Shown here piece by piece: positions 45,340 to 55,103 of a stretch of DNA of 64,000 nucleotides; within the stretch, counting starts at the first letter, position 1, and each line of letters begins with the position of its first letter. The notes beneath the pieces were generated by a model, which was not told where the DNA came from, did not search any database, and was given only the letters and a program-made list of their open reading frames with translations. The position numbers were made by a program, and so were the translations under genes. Where the stretch lies: NCBI RefSeq assembly GCF_025917685.1, contig NZ_CP089518.1:4853501-4917500 (forward strand), given 5' to 3'. Origin of the DNA: Bacillus cereus (lineage in GTDB: Bacteria; Bacillota; Bacilli; Bacillales; Bacillaceae_G).

Positions 45340-47847
45340 TTACTGCCCAATGCCACAACAGTTTTTATATTTTTTGCCACTACCGCATTTACATAAATCA
45401 TTGCGTCCCATTTGGTCACCTTTTACAACCGGTTTTTTCTTCGCTTCTTCGCCATCGCTAGATGGATGAACAGCTTCACCTTGAGCAACTTCTTGACGCT
45501 CTAAGTTTTGTTCAATTTCAGCTTTCATAATGTAACGAGAAATTTCCTCTTCGATAGAAGCAATCATTGACTCGAACATTGCGAATCCTTCCATTTGATA
45601 CTCACGAAGTGGATCAATTTGACCGTAAGCACGTAAATGAATACCTTCACGAAGATGATCCATCGCATCAATATGCTCTGTCCATTTCGTATCTACAACA
45701 CGGAATACAACAACTTTTTCGAACTCACGCATTTGCTCTTCTGGCAGAAGCTTTTCTTTGTCGTTGTAACGCTCTATTAGCTTCGCGATAATTGGCTCGC
45801 TCATTTCCTCTGGAGCAAGGCGACGTAATTCTTCTTCTTTTACATCTCCTTCTTGCAGAAGGTTTGTATTTAAATAGTCAACAAGACCTTTAATGTTCCA
45901 ATCTTCTTCAATTTCCTCTTGTGTATGAAGCGCAACAGCACGTTCTACCGTAGATTTCATCATACCTTCAATAATACTGCGTAAGTTCTCAGAATCCATT
46001 ACTTCTTGACGCTGTTTGTAAATAACTTCACGTTGCTGACGAAGTACATCATCGTACTGCAGTAACTGTTTACGTGCATCATAGTTATTTCCTTCTACAC
46101 GTTTTTGTGCAGATTCTACCGCACGAGAAACCATTTTACTTTCGATCGGCTGTGAATCATCCATACCAAGACGATCCATCATCGCTTTCATATTATCAGA
46201 ACCGAAGCGGCGCATTAGTTCATCTTCCATAGACAAGTAGAACTGCGTTACACCAGGGTCCCCTTGACGACCAGCACGACCACGTAACTGATTATCAATA
46301 CGACGGCTTTCATGACGCTCTGTACCGATAACTGCTAGACCAACGTTTTTAATATCGTCTCCAAGCTTAATATCCGTACCACGACCAGCCATATTCGTCG
46401 CAATCGTTACAGCACCTTTCATACCAGCTTCTGCAATGATATCTGCTTCACGCGCATGGTTTTTCGCGTTTAAAATGTTATGGCGTACACCTTTACGTGT
46501 TAACATTTTTGAAATAAGCTCTGACGTTTCAATTGCAACTGTACCAACAAGAATAGGTTGCCCTTGTTTATGACGATTTACAATATCCTCAACAACTGCA
46601 TTGAATTTGCCTTCCATTGATTTGAAGATTAAATCAGCACGGTCATCACGAATAATATCTTTGTTCGTTGGAATTACGATAACATTCATATTGTAAATAC
46701 TACGGAATTCTTCTTCTTCCGTTTTCGCTGTACCAGTCATACCAGATAACTTTTCATACATACGGAAATAGTTCTGGAACGTAATTGTCGCGAGTGTCAT
46801 ACTTTCATTTTGAATTTCTACGCCTTCTTTTGCTTCAATAGCTTGGTGCAAACCTTCGCTATAGCGACGACCTTTCATAAGACGACCAGTGAATTGGTCT
46901 ACAATTACGATTTCGCCTTCTTGTACAACATAATCTGTATCAAGGTGCATAACAACGTGTGCACGAAGCGCCTGATTAATATGGTGAAGAAGTGCTACAT
47001 GTTTTAAATCGAATAAGTTATCGATATGGAAAGCTTTCTCAGCTTTCGTAATACCATCTTCTGTTAACATTACATTTTTCGTTTTCACATCAAATGAATA
47101 TTCTTTTTCATTTTCTAATGTACGAACGAATGCATTTGCAAACATATATAGCTCTGCTGATTTTTGAGCTTGTCCAGAAATAATAAGCGGCGTACGTGCT
47201 TCATCGACTAGAATAGAATCGACTTCATCGATAATAGCAAAATGAAGTGGACGCTGAACGCACTGCTCTCTATATAACACCATGTTGTCACGTAAGTAAT
47301 CGAATCCAAGCTCGTTATTTGTGCTATACGTAATATCAGCAGCATAAGCAGCTTGTTTCTCTTCGCGCGACATACTGTTTAAGTTAATTCCTACCGTTAA
47401 GCCAAGGAACTCATGAAGTTGTCCCATTTCGCTCGCATCACGTTGCGCTAAGTATTCATTGACTGTAACAACGTGAACGCCTTTTCCTGTTAAAGCATTT
47501 AAATATACAGGTAAAGTAGACGTTAACGTTTTACCTTCACCAGTTTTCATCTCAGAGATATTCCCTTCATGTAAGGCAATACCACCCATTAACTGCACAC
47601 CATATGGACGCATTCCAAGAACACGAGTTGCTGCTTCACGAACAACTGCAAAAGCTTCAGGAAGTAGATCGTCTACTGTCTCACCTTTTGTTAAACGTTC
47701 TTTAAATTCAAGCGTCTTTCCTTTTAATTGCTCATCAGTTAGTGGCTTAATAGATGATTCTAATGCATCAATTTGCTCAACTGTCTTCTGCATACGTTTA
47801 ATTTGGCGTTGGTTAACATCGAACACCTTTTTTAAAATACCGATCAT
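45340..47847 (-). CDS. secA: Preprotein translocase ATPase SecA
   Basis: An 835-residue motor with Walker [13 protein letters not shown]-type [12 protein letters not shown], the [13 protein letters not shown] motif ([13 protein letters not shown]), GRAGRQGD, and the C-terminal zinc tail [13 protein letters not shown] that binds SecB-like partners or lipids. It drives Sec-dependent export through SecYEG. GAGGAG precedes the ATG. Directly upstream of prfB. Confidence 0.98.
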   Translation of the reverse strand: MIGILKKVFDVNQRQIKRMQKTVEQIDALESSIKPLTDEQLKGKTLEFKERLTKGETVDDLLPEAFAVVREAATRVLGMRPYGVQLMGGIALHEGNISEMKTGEGKTLTSTLPVYLNALTGKGVHVVTVNEYLAQRDASEMGQLHEFLGLTVGINLNSMSREEKQAAYAADITYSTNNELGFDYLRDNMVLYREQCVQRPLHFAIIDEVDSILVDEARTPLIISGQAQKSAELYMFANAFVRTLENEKEYSFDVKTKNVMLTEDGITKAEKAFHIDNLFDLKHVALLHHINQALRAHVVMHLDTDYVVQEGEIVIVDQFTGRLMKGRRYSEGLHQAIEAKEGVEIQNESMTLATITFQNYFRMYEKLSGMTGTAKTEEEEFRSIYNMNVIVIPTNKDIIRDDRADLIFKSMEGKFNAVVEDIVNRHKQGQPILVGTVAIETSELISKMLTRKGVRHNILNAKNHAREADIIAEAGMKGAVTIATNMAGRGTDIKLGDDIKNVGLAVIGTERHESRRIDNQLRGRAGRQGDPGVTQFYLSMEDELMRRFGSDNMKAMMDRLGMDDSQPIESKMVSRAVESAQKRVEGNNYDARKQLLQYDDVLRQQREVIYKQRQEVMDSENLRSIIEGMMKSTVERAVALHTQEEIEEDWNIKGLVDYLNTNLLQEGDVKEEELRRLAPEEMSEPIIAKLIERYNDKEKLLPEEQMREFEKVVVFRVVDTKWTEHIDAMDHLREGIHLRAYGQIDPLREYQMEGFAMFESMIASIEEEISRYIMKAEIEQNLERQEVAQGEAVHPSSDGEEAKKKPVVKGDQMGRNDLCKCGSGKKYKNCCGIGQ

Positions 47848-48100
47848 AGGGAATACGCTCCTCTTTTTATTAAAATAAAACTTCCGATTGCTTTTTTCTT
47901 TCTCTCTTTACAATCAGTCGTTATAAAAATCAAATATATGTTATGCCAATTTTTCTCCTAATTAAAAAAACTAAAATGTATAAACCTAATGATAATTGTA
48001 ACACTTGTCTTATAACTATGACAACAATCGTCCAAATGTCTAGCCCTATATTCAGAAAAAGTTTGTATTTTATTTGTTCCAAAAAACTAATTTCTCTTCG

Positions 48101-49039
48101 CTACAAATTTTGTATTAAATCTAAGTAGTATTCTTTTAAGTTCTCTTTTAAAGAAGATGGCTCAATTATTTTTATAGTTTTACCAAAACTAGCTAGATAC
48201 GAGATGATAAAGTTGATTTCAGCAGGCTCATAAGTTCCTATTAAATATGTCCCTTCATGTTCCTCCCATAATTTCATCGAAGGATATTGTTGTTGCTTAA
48301 ATATCTCTATCCCCCTCGCAGTAATTGAGCATTTAAATTGAATAGCTTGTTCGGTTGCTTTCCAAAGACTATGTGCGTTATGTATATTTATATTTTCCAA
48401 ATCCAGACTATCCTGAGCATCTACCATTTCTGACGACCTAATACGATCACAGCGAAACACTCGATAAGCCGATTTATCTAAATCGTAAGCCTGACAATAC
48501 CAATAACCTTTTATTGCATAAATCGAAATCGGCTGAATACGGCGCATTGTCGTTTGTTTCGGCGTTACATAGTTTATAGTTAAAGCCCTATTTTGAACAG
48601 CAGCTAACAAAATCTCCTCTAGATGACCACATTCATGTGCTTGTTCCGAATGAAAAAAGGAAACTCTTTTTTGCAAGTTTTCAATTTGCTCACGCTGTTT
48701 TGATGAAACACTATCTAAAAACTTCTTATTGATGGAACGAAACGAGACTTGAAAGGGAATACTTACAAAACTACTTAGTGCTTGCATTGCAAAATAAAGC
48801 GCAAAAACTTCATGATTTGTAAATGAAATCGGTGGTAATGTCATCGTTTTTATTAAACGATACCCTCCATACCGACCATACTCCGCAAAAAGAGGCGCAC
48901 CCATTTCCTCCAAAGATGCAATATCACGTAAAGCTGTCCTTTTTGAAATTTGAAATTCATCCATTAAATCTTTCAATGTGAATGTTTGTTTTTGATTAAT
49001 AAAGCGTAGCATCTGATTTAAACGTTCAACTTTTTTCAT
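48101..49039 (-). CDS. WYL-domain transcriptional regulator (YafY/DeoR-like HTH)
   Basis: A 312-residue protein: N-terminal HTH (FTLKDLMDEFQISKRTALRD), middle WYL domain (LTINYVTPKQ... IYAIKGYWYCQAYDL ... YRVFRCDRI), and a C-terminal WCX-like extension. The WYL motif core appears here as GYWYCQAY. Such regulators sense small ligands. It is divergent from the VOC gene, with a perfect inverted repeat between them that is the likely operator. Confidence 0.87.
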   Translation of the reverse strand: MKKVERLNQMLRFINQKQTFTLKDLMDEFQISKRTALRDIASLEEMGAPLFAEYGRYGGYRLIKTMTLPPISFTNHEVFALYFAMQALSSFVSIPFQVSFRSINKKFLDSVSSKQREQIENLQKRVSFFHSEQAHECGHLEEILLAAVQNRALTINYVTPKQTTMRRIQPISIYAIKGYWYCQAYDLDKSAYRVFRCDRIRSSEMVDAQDSLDLENINIHNAHSLWKATEQAIQFKCSITARGIEIFKQQQYPSMKLWEEHEGTYLIGTYEPAEINFIISYLASFGKTIKIIEPSSLKENLKEYYLDLIQNL

Positions 49040-49052
49040 AAACTCTCCCTAT

Positions 49053-49073
49053 AGGTGCCAACTCGTGGCACCT
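49053..49073. promoter_or_regulatory. Operator palindrome between the WYL regulator and the VOC gene
   Basis: AGGTGCCA, spacer ACTCG, TGGCACCT: 8-bp perfect arms, 14 bp upstream of the regulator start and 48 bp upstream of the VOC start. Confidence 0.7.
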
Positions 49074-49121
49074 TATATTTGTATAGTAATAAGTGTAAAC
49101 ATATATGAAGGAGGCAATACA

Positions 49122-49565
49122 ATGAACTTTGAAGTAATCACTTTTTTATCATTAAATGGGCAAGGTGCTAAAGCAATCGCATTTTACGAACAGTATTTAG
49201 GTGCAAAAGTTTTATTTAAAAAGAATTATAAAGAAATGAAAGAAATAGATCCGAATTTCATATATAAAGAAAGCCAAGAACATTATATTACTCATTCCGT
49301 TTTACAAATTGGTACTAATAAAATTATGATTGCAGAACAGGCAGTGGATTCCACACGCCCTTGGCAATTAAGTAATAGCTCATCATTATGCATTCAATCT
49401 AAAGATTTCCAAACCATTGAAACACTCTATCACAATCTAATTCAACATGATGAGGTTTATATTTTAACACCTTTTGAAAAAAACTCCTTCAGCCCGGGTT
49501 ATGCCATTGTGCGAGATCCTTTTGGAATAGTAATACAATTAACCGTGACAAAACATGACTTCTAA
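49122..49565 (+). CDS. VOC/PhnB-like glyoxalase-fold protein
   Basis: A 147-residue protein of the PhnB/glyoxalase-bleomycin resistance fold: NFEVITFLSLNGQGAKAIAF with FYEQYLGA, and the closing YAIVRDPFGIVIQLT. Often annotated as 3-demethylubiquinone methyltransferase-like, but no methyltransferase domain is present. The ATG at 49122 follows AGGAGG by 8 bases. Probably controlled by the divergent WYL regulator. Ligand unknown. Confidence 0.82.
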   Translation: MNFEVITFLSLNGQGAKAIAFYEQYLGAKVLFKKNYKEMKEIDPNFIYKESQEHYITHSVLQIGTNKIMIAEQAVDSTRPWQLSNSSSLCIQSKDFQTIETLYHNLIQHDEVYILTPFEKNSFSPGYAIVRDPFGIVIQLTVTKHDF

Positions 49566-49631
49566 ATTTCATTATGAATTAGCCATTAAAATTCATATCG
49601 ACATTACAAGATAAGGAAGTAAAAAAACATC

Positions 49632-49664
49632 TAAAAAAAGCGTAGCCATTTTGGCTACGCTTTT
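49632..49664. terminator. Bidirectional terminator between the VOC gene and hpf
   Basis: AAAAAGCGTAGCCA and TGGCTACGCTTTT with a short loop; A and T runs on both sides. Confidence 0.92.
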
Positions 49665-49670
49665 GAATGA

Positions 49671-50213
49671 TTATTTTGTTTCGATTAAACCATATTTCCC
49701 ATCTTTACGACCATATACAACATTAGTTTCATTTGTATCAGCATTTGTGAAGACGAAGAAATTATGTCCTAGCATATCCATTTGTAAGATCGCTTCTTCA
49801 ACGTCCATCGGTTTTAAATCGAATCGTTTTGTACGTACAAGTTCTAATTCATCCTCTTCTACCGCATCCAGAACAGCTACTGCTTCTGGAAGGATAAAGT
49901 TAGTTTTCACAGAACCTTTTTCACGTAATTTACGGTTTACTTTTGTTTTATGTTTACGAATTTGTCGCTCAAGTTTATCAACTACTAAATCAATCGCAGC
50001 GTACATATCGCTATTTGTTTCTTCTGCACGAAGTAATAAATCTGTAAATGGAATTGTTACCTCGATACGTTGCTTGTCAGAGTATACTTTTAAATTAACT
50101 TTAATCTCTGGGAATGTATCAAAATAACGCTCTAATTTACTTAGTTTTTTCTCTACATATTCCTTTAATGCTGGAGTTACTTCAATATTTTCACCACGAA
50201 TGTTGAATTTCAT
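49671..50213 (-). CDS. hpf: Ribosome hibernation promoting factor, long form
   Basis: A 180-residue long HPF: N-terminal YfiA-like domain (NIRGENIEVTPALKEYVEKK, residues 1-95) that sits in the 30S decoding site, a linker, and a C-terminal dimerisation domain (DLKPMDVEEAILQMDMLGHN, residues 125-180) that joins two 70S ribosomes into 100S particles. AGGAGG precedes the ATG. In bacilli it is induced by SigB/SigH in stress and stationary phase. Confidence 0.95.
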   Translation of the reverse strand: MKFNIRGENIEVTPALKEYVEKKLSKLERYFDTFPEIKVNLKVYSDKQRIEVTIPFTDLLLRAEETNSDMYAAIDLVVDKLERQIRKHKTKVNRKLREKGSVKTNFILPEAVAVLDAVEEDELELVRTKRFDLKPMDVEEAILQMDMLGHNFFVFTNADTNETNVVYGRKDGKYGLIETK

Positions 50214-50532
50214 AGATGAATTCCTCCTTTCAAGCCTATGTACTATAATTTCGACATTGGCTTAAAAACTCCTTCTAATTTTTTAAAAAATTAGTGGAAT
50301 TGCGATTTTTTTATCGTTTTTTGTTGAAATGAAAAGATGCATCGTTTCTATCTTTATTTTATCCTATTAACATCGTGAATAACGAGTGTAACTGTGGACA
50401 ATTGGTTACAGAAAAGAAACAACTTTTTGACAACTTCCCCAAAACAAACAAGCCCTTGTTACGAGCAAGAGCTTTCACCATCTATATAATGCTGCTAAAA
50501 ATACAGCTCTATCTTTTCCAAAAACTTAATTT
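50214..50532. other. hpf upstream region and cspC terminator
   Basis: No gene. A 20-bp perfect AT palindrome (CTAATTTTTT/AAAAAATTAG) lies at 50275-50294 in the hpf leader, where it could form a 5' UTR hairpin. I could not assign a SigB or SigH promoter with confidence. The cspC terminator is at 50440-50475. Confidence 0.5.
50440..50475 (-). terminator. Terminator after cspC
   Basis: AAGCTCTTG, loop, CAAGGGCTT (one G-T pair), then GTTTGTTTT on the minus strand. Confidence 0.7.
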
Positions 50533-50730
50533 TTACAGTTTCACAACATTAGCTGCTTGTGGTCCACGTGCTCCATCAACAATATCAAACTCCACTTGTT
50601 GACCTTCTTCTAACGACTTATACCCATCTTGTTGAATAGCAGAAAAATGAACAAACACATCGTCACCATCTTCACGCTCAATAAACCCAAATCCCTTTTC
50701 TGCATTGAACCATTTTACTCGTCCTTGCAT
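50533..50730 (-). CDS. cspC: Cold-shock protein CspC
   Basis: A 65-residue OB-fold protein with RNP1 KGFGFIE and RNP2 VFVHF, binding single-stranded nucleic acid. The sequence [16 protein letters not shown] fits cereus-group CspC. ATG at 50730 has GGA at 6 bases; ATG at 50736 (two extra residues) with AAGGG at 6 bases is an equal alternative. The longer open frame from 50799 is not homologous. Confidence 0.92.
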
Positions 50731-50856
50731 ATTCATTCCATTCCCTTCACTCTTAAAATCAGGGCATTCGCCCCATATTCTGACTATAACGAATGACAAG
50801 ACTGTAAGTCAAAGAAGACCTGTCGTCTTTTTATTACTCCTTTCGACATTCACATA

Positions 50857-51561
50857 TTACCCTCTACAAAGCGTCAAACAAGAAACTTCTTTCGCTCCTC
50901 GATCATACAAAAGGCTTCCAATTTGCCTAACAGTAATTCCTGTCGTATACACATCATCCACAATTAAAACATGTTGCTCATGAAACATCTCTTCTCCCTG
51001 AAAATAAAAAGGATTAACTCCCGATATCCTTTCTTTACGCTTCTTCTTACTTTGTTTTTCAGTTTCTATTCTTCTTAATGATGTACCAGATATTTTGACA
51101 GGCAAACAAGAGGCTAATAACTCAGCTTGATTAAAACCACGTTCGTATTCTCGCTCTTCACTAAGGGGAACCGGAATGACAACTGAAACATTCGCAAAAT
51201 ATTTTTGAAAAAGACTTCGAAAAGACTGATGGAAAATATGCACTAATTCAGCATCTCCTCGAAATTTAAACTGTGCTAATATTTCTTTCATCCTTTCATC
51301 ATACACATGCAACGAACGATTTATGAGAGACGGAAACCTCTGCTCGTTCGTCCACCTTATGCAGTCCATGCAAATATCCACGTTTTTATATTCAGCTTGT
51401 ACAAGTTCTAAAGGTCGACCACACTCCTTGCAAATCTCTCCTATAATATAGGAAAGATTTTGTTCACATCTATCACATATATACTTTTTTTGAAGCTTAA
51501 CAAAAAAAGTGCACCAACTAATTGCGCACGAAATATATTCATCACAAAGTAGACAATGCAT
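50857..51561 (-). CDS. comFC: Competence protein ComFC
   Basis: A 234-residue phosphoribosyltransferase-fold protein with an N-terminal double zinc finger (CLLCD, CDRC, CKEC, CMDC) and the PRPP-binding loop VLIVDDVYTTGIT. ComFC supports DNA uptake with ComFA and DprA in naturally competent bacteria. Its ATG overlaps the comFA stop (TAATG). The comFB gene found between them in B. subtilis is absent here. Confidence 0.93.
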   Translation of the reverse strand: MHCLLCDEYISCAISWCTFFVKLQKKYICDRCEQNLSYIIGEICKECGRPLELVQAEYKNVDICMDCIRWTNEQRFPSLINRSLHVYDERMKEILAQFKFRGDAELVHIFHQSFRSLFQKYFANVSVVIPVPLSEEREYERGFNQAELLASCLPVKISGTSLRRIETEKQSKKKRKERISGVNPFYFQGEEMFHEQHVLIVDDVYTTGITVRQIGSLLYDRGAKEVSCLTLCRG

Positions 51562-52913
51562 TAATCTATCAACCCTTGTTCTTTAGCATTTTTATTCATA
51601 CTTTGAATATGTTTTTTCGCGCGCACCATCGCCTCTGTCTTTCCATAATGAAAATAGATGACATCTCCATGCGGTTCATCAGAACTTCTACCAGCACGCC
51701 CTGCAATTTGAACGAGAGCACTTTCTGAAAATATTTCTTCCTCAGCCCCTAAAACTGCCACTTGTAAATTTTTCACAGTTACTCCTCGTTCCAAAATCGT
51801 CGTTGTAATTAATAAAGGGATTTCTCCCTTTCTGAAAGCTGCTACCTTCTCTTTTCTCGCCAGATCTTCTGCATGCACACCATCAATTTGGTTGTTTAAT
51901 GATTTTAATAACTGGCTAATTTCCTCTACATATCGTACATGAGGAACAAATAGAAAAATGGGATATTGTTTAGATAAGTACATATTTAACCATTGTAATA
52001 AAGCACGAGGAATTTTTTTACGCATAAGACCCTTTTTCCAATTTCCGCACCACCGAAATAGTGGAACTGGCAATGGATGACGATGATAACGTCCTGAAAT
52101 AATAACCCCTTTTTGCTTACCATTCCGCAATTTACGCTTCCACTTTTCATCTGGAGTTGCAGTTAAATAAATACGTGCTGCCTCCTCTTTCATCGCTTTG
52201 TTTACTGCATAATGCAACATCTTATCCGCATGATACGGAAAGGCATCTATCTCATCTACAATCATGACATGGAATGCTCTATAATAACGTAACAATTGAT
52301 GTGTAGTTGCAACGATTAACGCCGCACCCTTTTCTCGGTCCACACTCCCTCCGTATAAAGCTGCTACATTTATATTTGGAAACACTTCTTGTAATCTTGG
52401 TGCTAATTCAAGTACAACGTCCGTTCTCGGTGTTGCAATACAAACTCTCTCTCCCTTTTGTAGTGCCTCTGCAATTCCGCGAAACAACATTTCTGTTTTT
52501 CCAGCCCCGCACACCGCCCAAATAAAAAATGATTCTTTCTGCTTAACAGCGTCAACGACACTTTGCGCAGCTAACTCCTGACCATCAGACAAAACGCCTT
52601 CCCACTGTAACGGATTCAAATAATTTTCTCCGCTTATTTCAGCAATACCGCGAACAAGTACAGTACATTCACTTACCCTGCCCATCGTTATGCACTTACG
52701 ACAATACGCACATACTTTACTGCACCTTTTACATACAAATGATGCAAATAGTCGTTGCTCTATATTTCCGCAACGCTGGCACGTATATTTTGAAAATTTC
52801 TTAATTACACCTTGCACACAAACGACTTCTCGGTTCCTTTTCAAATGATCCAATTTATTCTGCAAATCTGAAGAAAGTTCTTCTAACAATAACTGTCTAC
52901 CAGCTAACATCAT
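51561..52913 (-). CDS. comFA: Competence DNA-uptake ATPase ComFA
   Basis: A 450-residue DEAD-box-type translocase. Four-Cys zinc finger (CQRC ... CKRC, with CAYCRKC), Walker A CGAGKTE, Walker B VDEIDAFPY, TATPDEKWK, and motif VI QIAGRAGRSS. It pulls transforming ssDNA into the cytosol. ATG at 52913 has GGAGG at 9 bases; TTG at 52916 and ATG at 52910 are alternatives. Full length, so the uptake motor seems intact although the cereus group is seldom competent in the laboratory. Confidence 0.93.
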   Translation of the reverse strand: MMLAGRQLLLEELSSDLQNKLDHLKRNREVVCVQGVIKKFSKYTCQRCGNIEQRLFASFVCKRCSKVCAYCRKCITMGRVSECTVLVRGIAEISGENYLNPLQWEGVLSDGQELAAQSVVDAVKQKESFFIWAVCGAGKTEMLFRGIAEALQKGERVCIATPRTDVVLELAPRLQEVFPNINVAALYGGSVDREKGAALIVATTHQLLRYYRAFHVMIVDEIDAFPYHADKMLHYAVNKAMKEEAARIYLTATPDEKWKRKLRNGKQKGVIISGRYHRHPLPVPLFRWCGNWKKGLMRKKIPRALLQWLNMYLSKQYPIFLFVPHVRYVEEISQLLKSLNNQIDGVHAEDLARKEKVAAFRKGEIPLLITTTILERGVTVKNLQVAVLGAEEEIFSESALVQIAGRAGRSSDEPHGDVIYFHYGKTEAMVRAKKHIQSMNKNAKEQGLID

Positions 52914-52967
52914 CAATAACCACCTCCAGCACTACTATAAATCCTTCTCTTTATCTCGTAAAAACTC

Positions 52968-53012
52968 AAAAAAGCCGATAACCTACTTATAAAATAGTAA
53001 GCTATCGACTTT
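52968..53012 (-). terminator. Terminator after the CwlO-like gene
   Basis: AAAGTCGATAGCTTACTATTT pairs across a short loop with AAGTAGGTTATCGGCTTTTTT (written in two parts: AAGTAGGTTATCGG + CTTTTTT); small mismatches. Confidence 0.75.
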
Positions 53013-53040
53013 ATACACGTTTTTTATTCAATTATAAATC

Positions 53041-54354
53041 CTAGAATCTACCGTATCCTAAGAAATGTTTTTGGTTGTACGAACTGTTAATATCACCGTA
53101 CGCGATCCCTTTATCACTCGCATGAATCATTTGTCCATTCCCAACATAAATACCGATGTGAGATGGACCTGCTTTATAAGTACCTTGGAAGAATACTAAA
53201 TCTCCAGGTTGTGGGCTACTTACTTTAGAAACTGAGTTCCAGTAACCTGCAACGTCTTGACGTCCTACACCAAAGATGTAAGAAATGAATCCACTACAGT
53301 CAAAACCACCGTTTGATGGAGATGCACTTGCCCAAACATAAGGCATACCTAAGTATTGTTGTGCTTTACCAATTACGCCAGGAACCGGAGTTGGAGTTGG
53401 ACCTGGTGCTGGCTCTGGTTTTTTGTTTTCTGGTTTAGGTGTCTCTTTTTTAGGCTCTTCTTTTTTAGGTTCTTCTTTTTGAGCTTGTCCACCATTGTTT
53501 GCCGGTGCAGCTTGCTCTGCAGGTGCTTGTGCTGGCTGAGCTTGTGCCTCTTTAGCAGCTTGTTCTGCTTGTTTTTGAGCAGCAGCTTCTTGTGCCGCTT
53601 TTGCTTGCGCTTCTTCTTCCGCAATACGTTGTAATTGCAGTGCTTGTTTCTCAAGATCTTTCAATTGACTTTCCGTGCTTGTCATCGTAGTTACAACTGT
53701 ATCCATTTTACCGCTTAAATCGTTTACCGCTGTTTCTTTTTTCTCTTTTTCAGCGTCAAGTTCTTTCTTAGCAGTTTCAATTTGAGCTTGTGCTTCTTTT
53801 AATTCTTTTTGTTTTTCTTTTACTGTCTCAACATCTTTTTTCACGTTCGTTTGATCTTCTTGTTGAGTTTTCATGATATCTTCGTCAGACTCAAGAATTT
53901 TAGACATAGAATTGAAACGATCCACTAAATCTGCAATGTTTTTAGAGTTTACAAGAACTTCTGTTACAACGTTCGTATTCGGTTGTTCTTGTAGTGCAAC
54001 TAAACGTTTTCTTAATAACTCTTCACGTTTTGCAATCTTTGTTTGTAATTCTGCAATATCTCTATTTTTCTTTTCAATTAATTGCTCAGTGTCAGAAACT
54101 TTTTTCGTTGTTTCATCAAGTTTTGTAGCGTTCTCTTGAACAGACTTATCTAAACCTTGAATTGTTTTGTTTAAATCATTCATTTGTTTTTGTAGTTCAT
54201 CACGTTCTTGTTGTTGTTTATGTAAAGTATCATTTTGTGTGTTAATTTGTGATTTCACGTCAGAAATTTTATCTTCCGCAAATACATTTGGTGTTAGCCC
54301 TGAAAACATTAACCCTGCAACTAATGCGCAAGATGCCATTTTTAGCTTTTTCAT
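53041..54354 (-). CDS. CwlO-like NlpC/P60 DL-endopeptidase
   Basis: A 437-residue secreted wall hydrolase: signal peptide (about 1-26, cut near VFAEDK), long coiled coil (about 27-240), Ala/Gln- and Pro/Lys-rich linker, and a C-terminal NlpC/P60 domain with catalytic Cys in FDCSGFISYIF and His in GPSHIGIYVGNG. The layout is that of B. subtilis CwlO, whose coiled coil is engaged by FtsEX; ftsEX lies 11 kb away. No start has a clear ribosome site; 54354 (MKKLKMASCALV) gives a normal signal peptide, 54384 adds ten residues. A WalR-type triple site lies upstream. Confidence 0.85.
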   Translation of the reverse strand: MKKLKMASCALVAGLMFSGLTPNVFAEDKISDVKSQINTQNDTLHKQQQERDELQKQMNDLNKTIQGLDKSVQENATKLDETTKKVSDTEQLIEKKNRDIAELQTKIAKREELLRKRLVALQEQPNTNVVTEVLVNSKNIADLVDRFNSMSKILESDEDIMKTQQEDQTNVKKDVETVKEKQKELKEAQAQIETAKKELDAEKEKKETAVNDLSGKMDTVVTTMTSTESQLKDLEKQALQLQRIAEEEAQAKAAQEAAAQKQAEQAAKEAQAQPAQAPAEQAAPANNGGQAQKEEPKKEEPKKETPKPENKKPEPAPGPTPTPVPGVIGKAQQYLGMPYVWASASPSNGGFDCSGFISYIFGVGRQDVAGYWNSVSKVSSPQPGDLVFFQGTYKAGPSHIGIYVGNGQMIHASDKGIAYGDINSSYNQKHFLGYGRF

Positions 54355-54440
54355 TTTATTTTTTACACCGCTTTCTTTTGTCATTTTCCGTATATAACCT
54401 ATTAAAATTTATACCATAATTCGGGAGTTTTTTTGCTAAT

Positions 54441-54468
54441 GTTACGGTTTTGTAAAATAAATGTAATA
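54441..54468 (+). promoter_or_regulatory. WalR-type triple half-site upstream of the CwlO-like gene
   Basis: TGTTAC-N5-TGTAAA-N5-TGTAAT, three consecutive matches to the WalR half-site TGTWAH at exact 11-bp period, 87 bp upstream of the start. It is on the strand opposite to the gene. WalRK controls cwlO-type hydrolases in B. subtilis. Confidence 0.65.
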
Positions 54469-54554
54469 TTACATTTATCTCTATAGCAAAGTATATCTAA
54501 ATTTGTATATATATGTAGAATTTCAAGAGCCTTACGCCGTTTTTTATAGAATTG

Positions 54555-54584
54555 AAAAAAACGTAAGGGATTCCCTTACGTTTT
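54555..54584 (-). terminator. Terminator after the HxlR gene
   Basis: AAAACGTAAGGGAA and TCCCTTACGTTTTTTT, near-perfect stem with minimal loop. Confidence 0.85.
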
Positions 54585-54616
54585 GAAAATACTCCAATAT
54601 GAATGAGATAGAAACG

Positions 54617-54931
54617 TTACTTCATCCATTTCTCAGCCCAATTTTGGACCTCATCCATAACACTTTCCAACGCTTTCCCTTTATCAGTTAAACCGTACTC
54701 GATTCTAACTGGTACTTCTGGGTAAACATTACGAACTACAATACCTTCACCTTCTAATTCCTTTAAACGTTCTGACAACATACGATCGCTCATATTCGGT
54801 ATAATATCTGCGATTTCTCTGAAACGTTTTGGCTCTTCAAGCAAAGATTTAATAATTAAGCCAGTCCATTTCTTACTAAGCATTGTAAAAGCTGACTCAA
54901 ACTTTGGACATAAACAAGAATTATGCTCCAT
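54617..54931 (-). CDS. HxlR/YodB family redox-type regulator
   Basis: A 104-residue winged-helix protein of the HxlR family: CPKFESAFTMLSKKWTGLII, FREIADIIPNMSDRMLSERL, VRIEYGLTDKGKAL. Two N-terminal cysteines (C6 and C8 in MEHNSCLCPKFE) match the sensing position of YodB, which reacts with quinones and diamide. ATG at 54931 has GAGAGGTGA upstream; the longer frame is not supported. No adjacent target gene is evident, so it may act in trans. Confidence 0.83.
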   Translation of the reverse strand: MEHNSCLCPKFESAFTMLSKKWTGLIIKSLLEEPKRFREIADIIPNMSDRMLSERLKELEGEGIVVRNVYPEVPVRIEYGLTDKGKALESVMDEVQNWAEKWMK

Positions 54932-55063
54932 ATGTTTCACCTCTCTTCTATTATAAGATAGTTTCTTGTAAAAAGTAAGTAATAAAACTTTCCTCATTAT
55001 TTAATTTTACGTACATTTTACCATTTCCAAATATTAACTTGTCAAATCTTCGTAAAATACCCG

Positions 55064-55096
55064 TAAAAAAACCCTCTTTAACAAGAGAGCTTTTAC
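55064..55096 (-). terminator. Terminator after the DegV gene
   Basis: GCTCTCTTG, loop, AAAGAGGG (G-T pairs) and a seven-T run on the minus strand. Confidence 0.7.
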
Positions 55097-55103
55097 ATCT
55101 TTA

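Noticed and set aside
53373..53654. Lys/Gln-rich minus-strand frame
   Set aside because: It is an alternative frame of the Ala/Gln- and Pro/Lys-rich linker of the CwlO-like gene.
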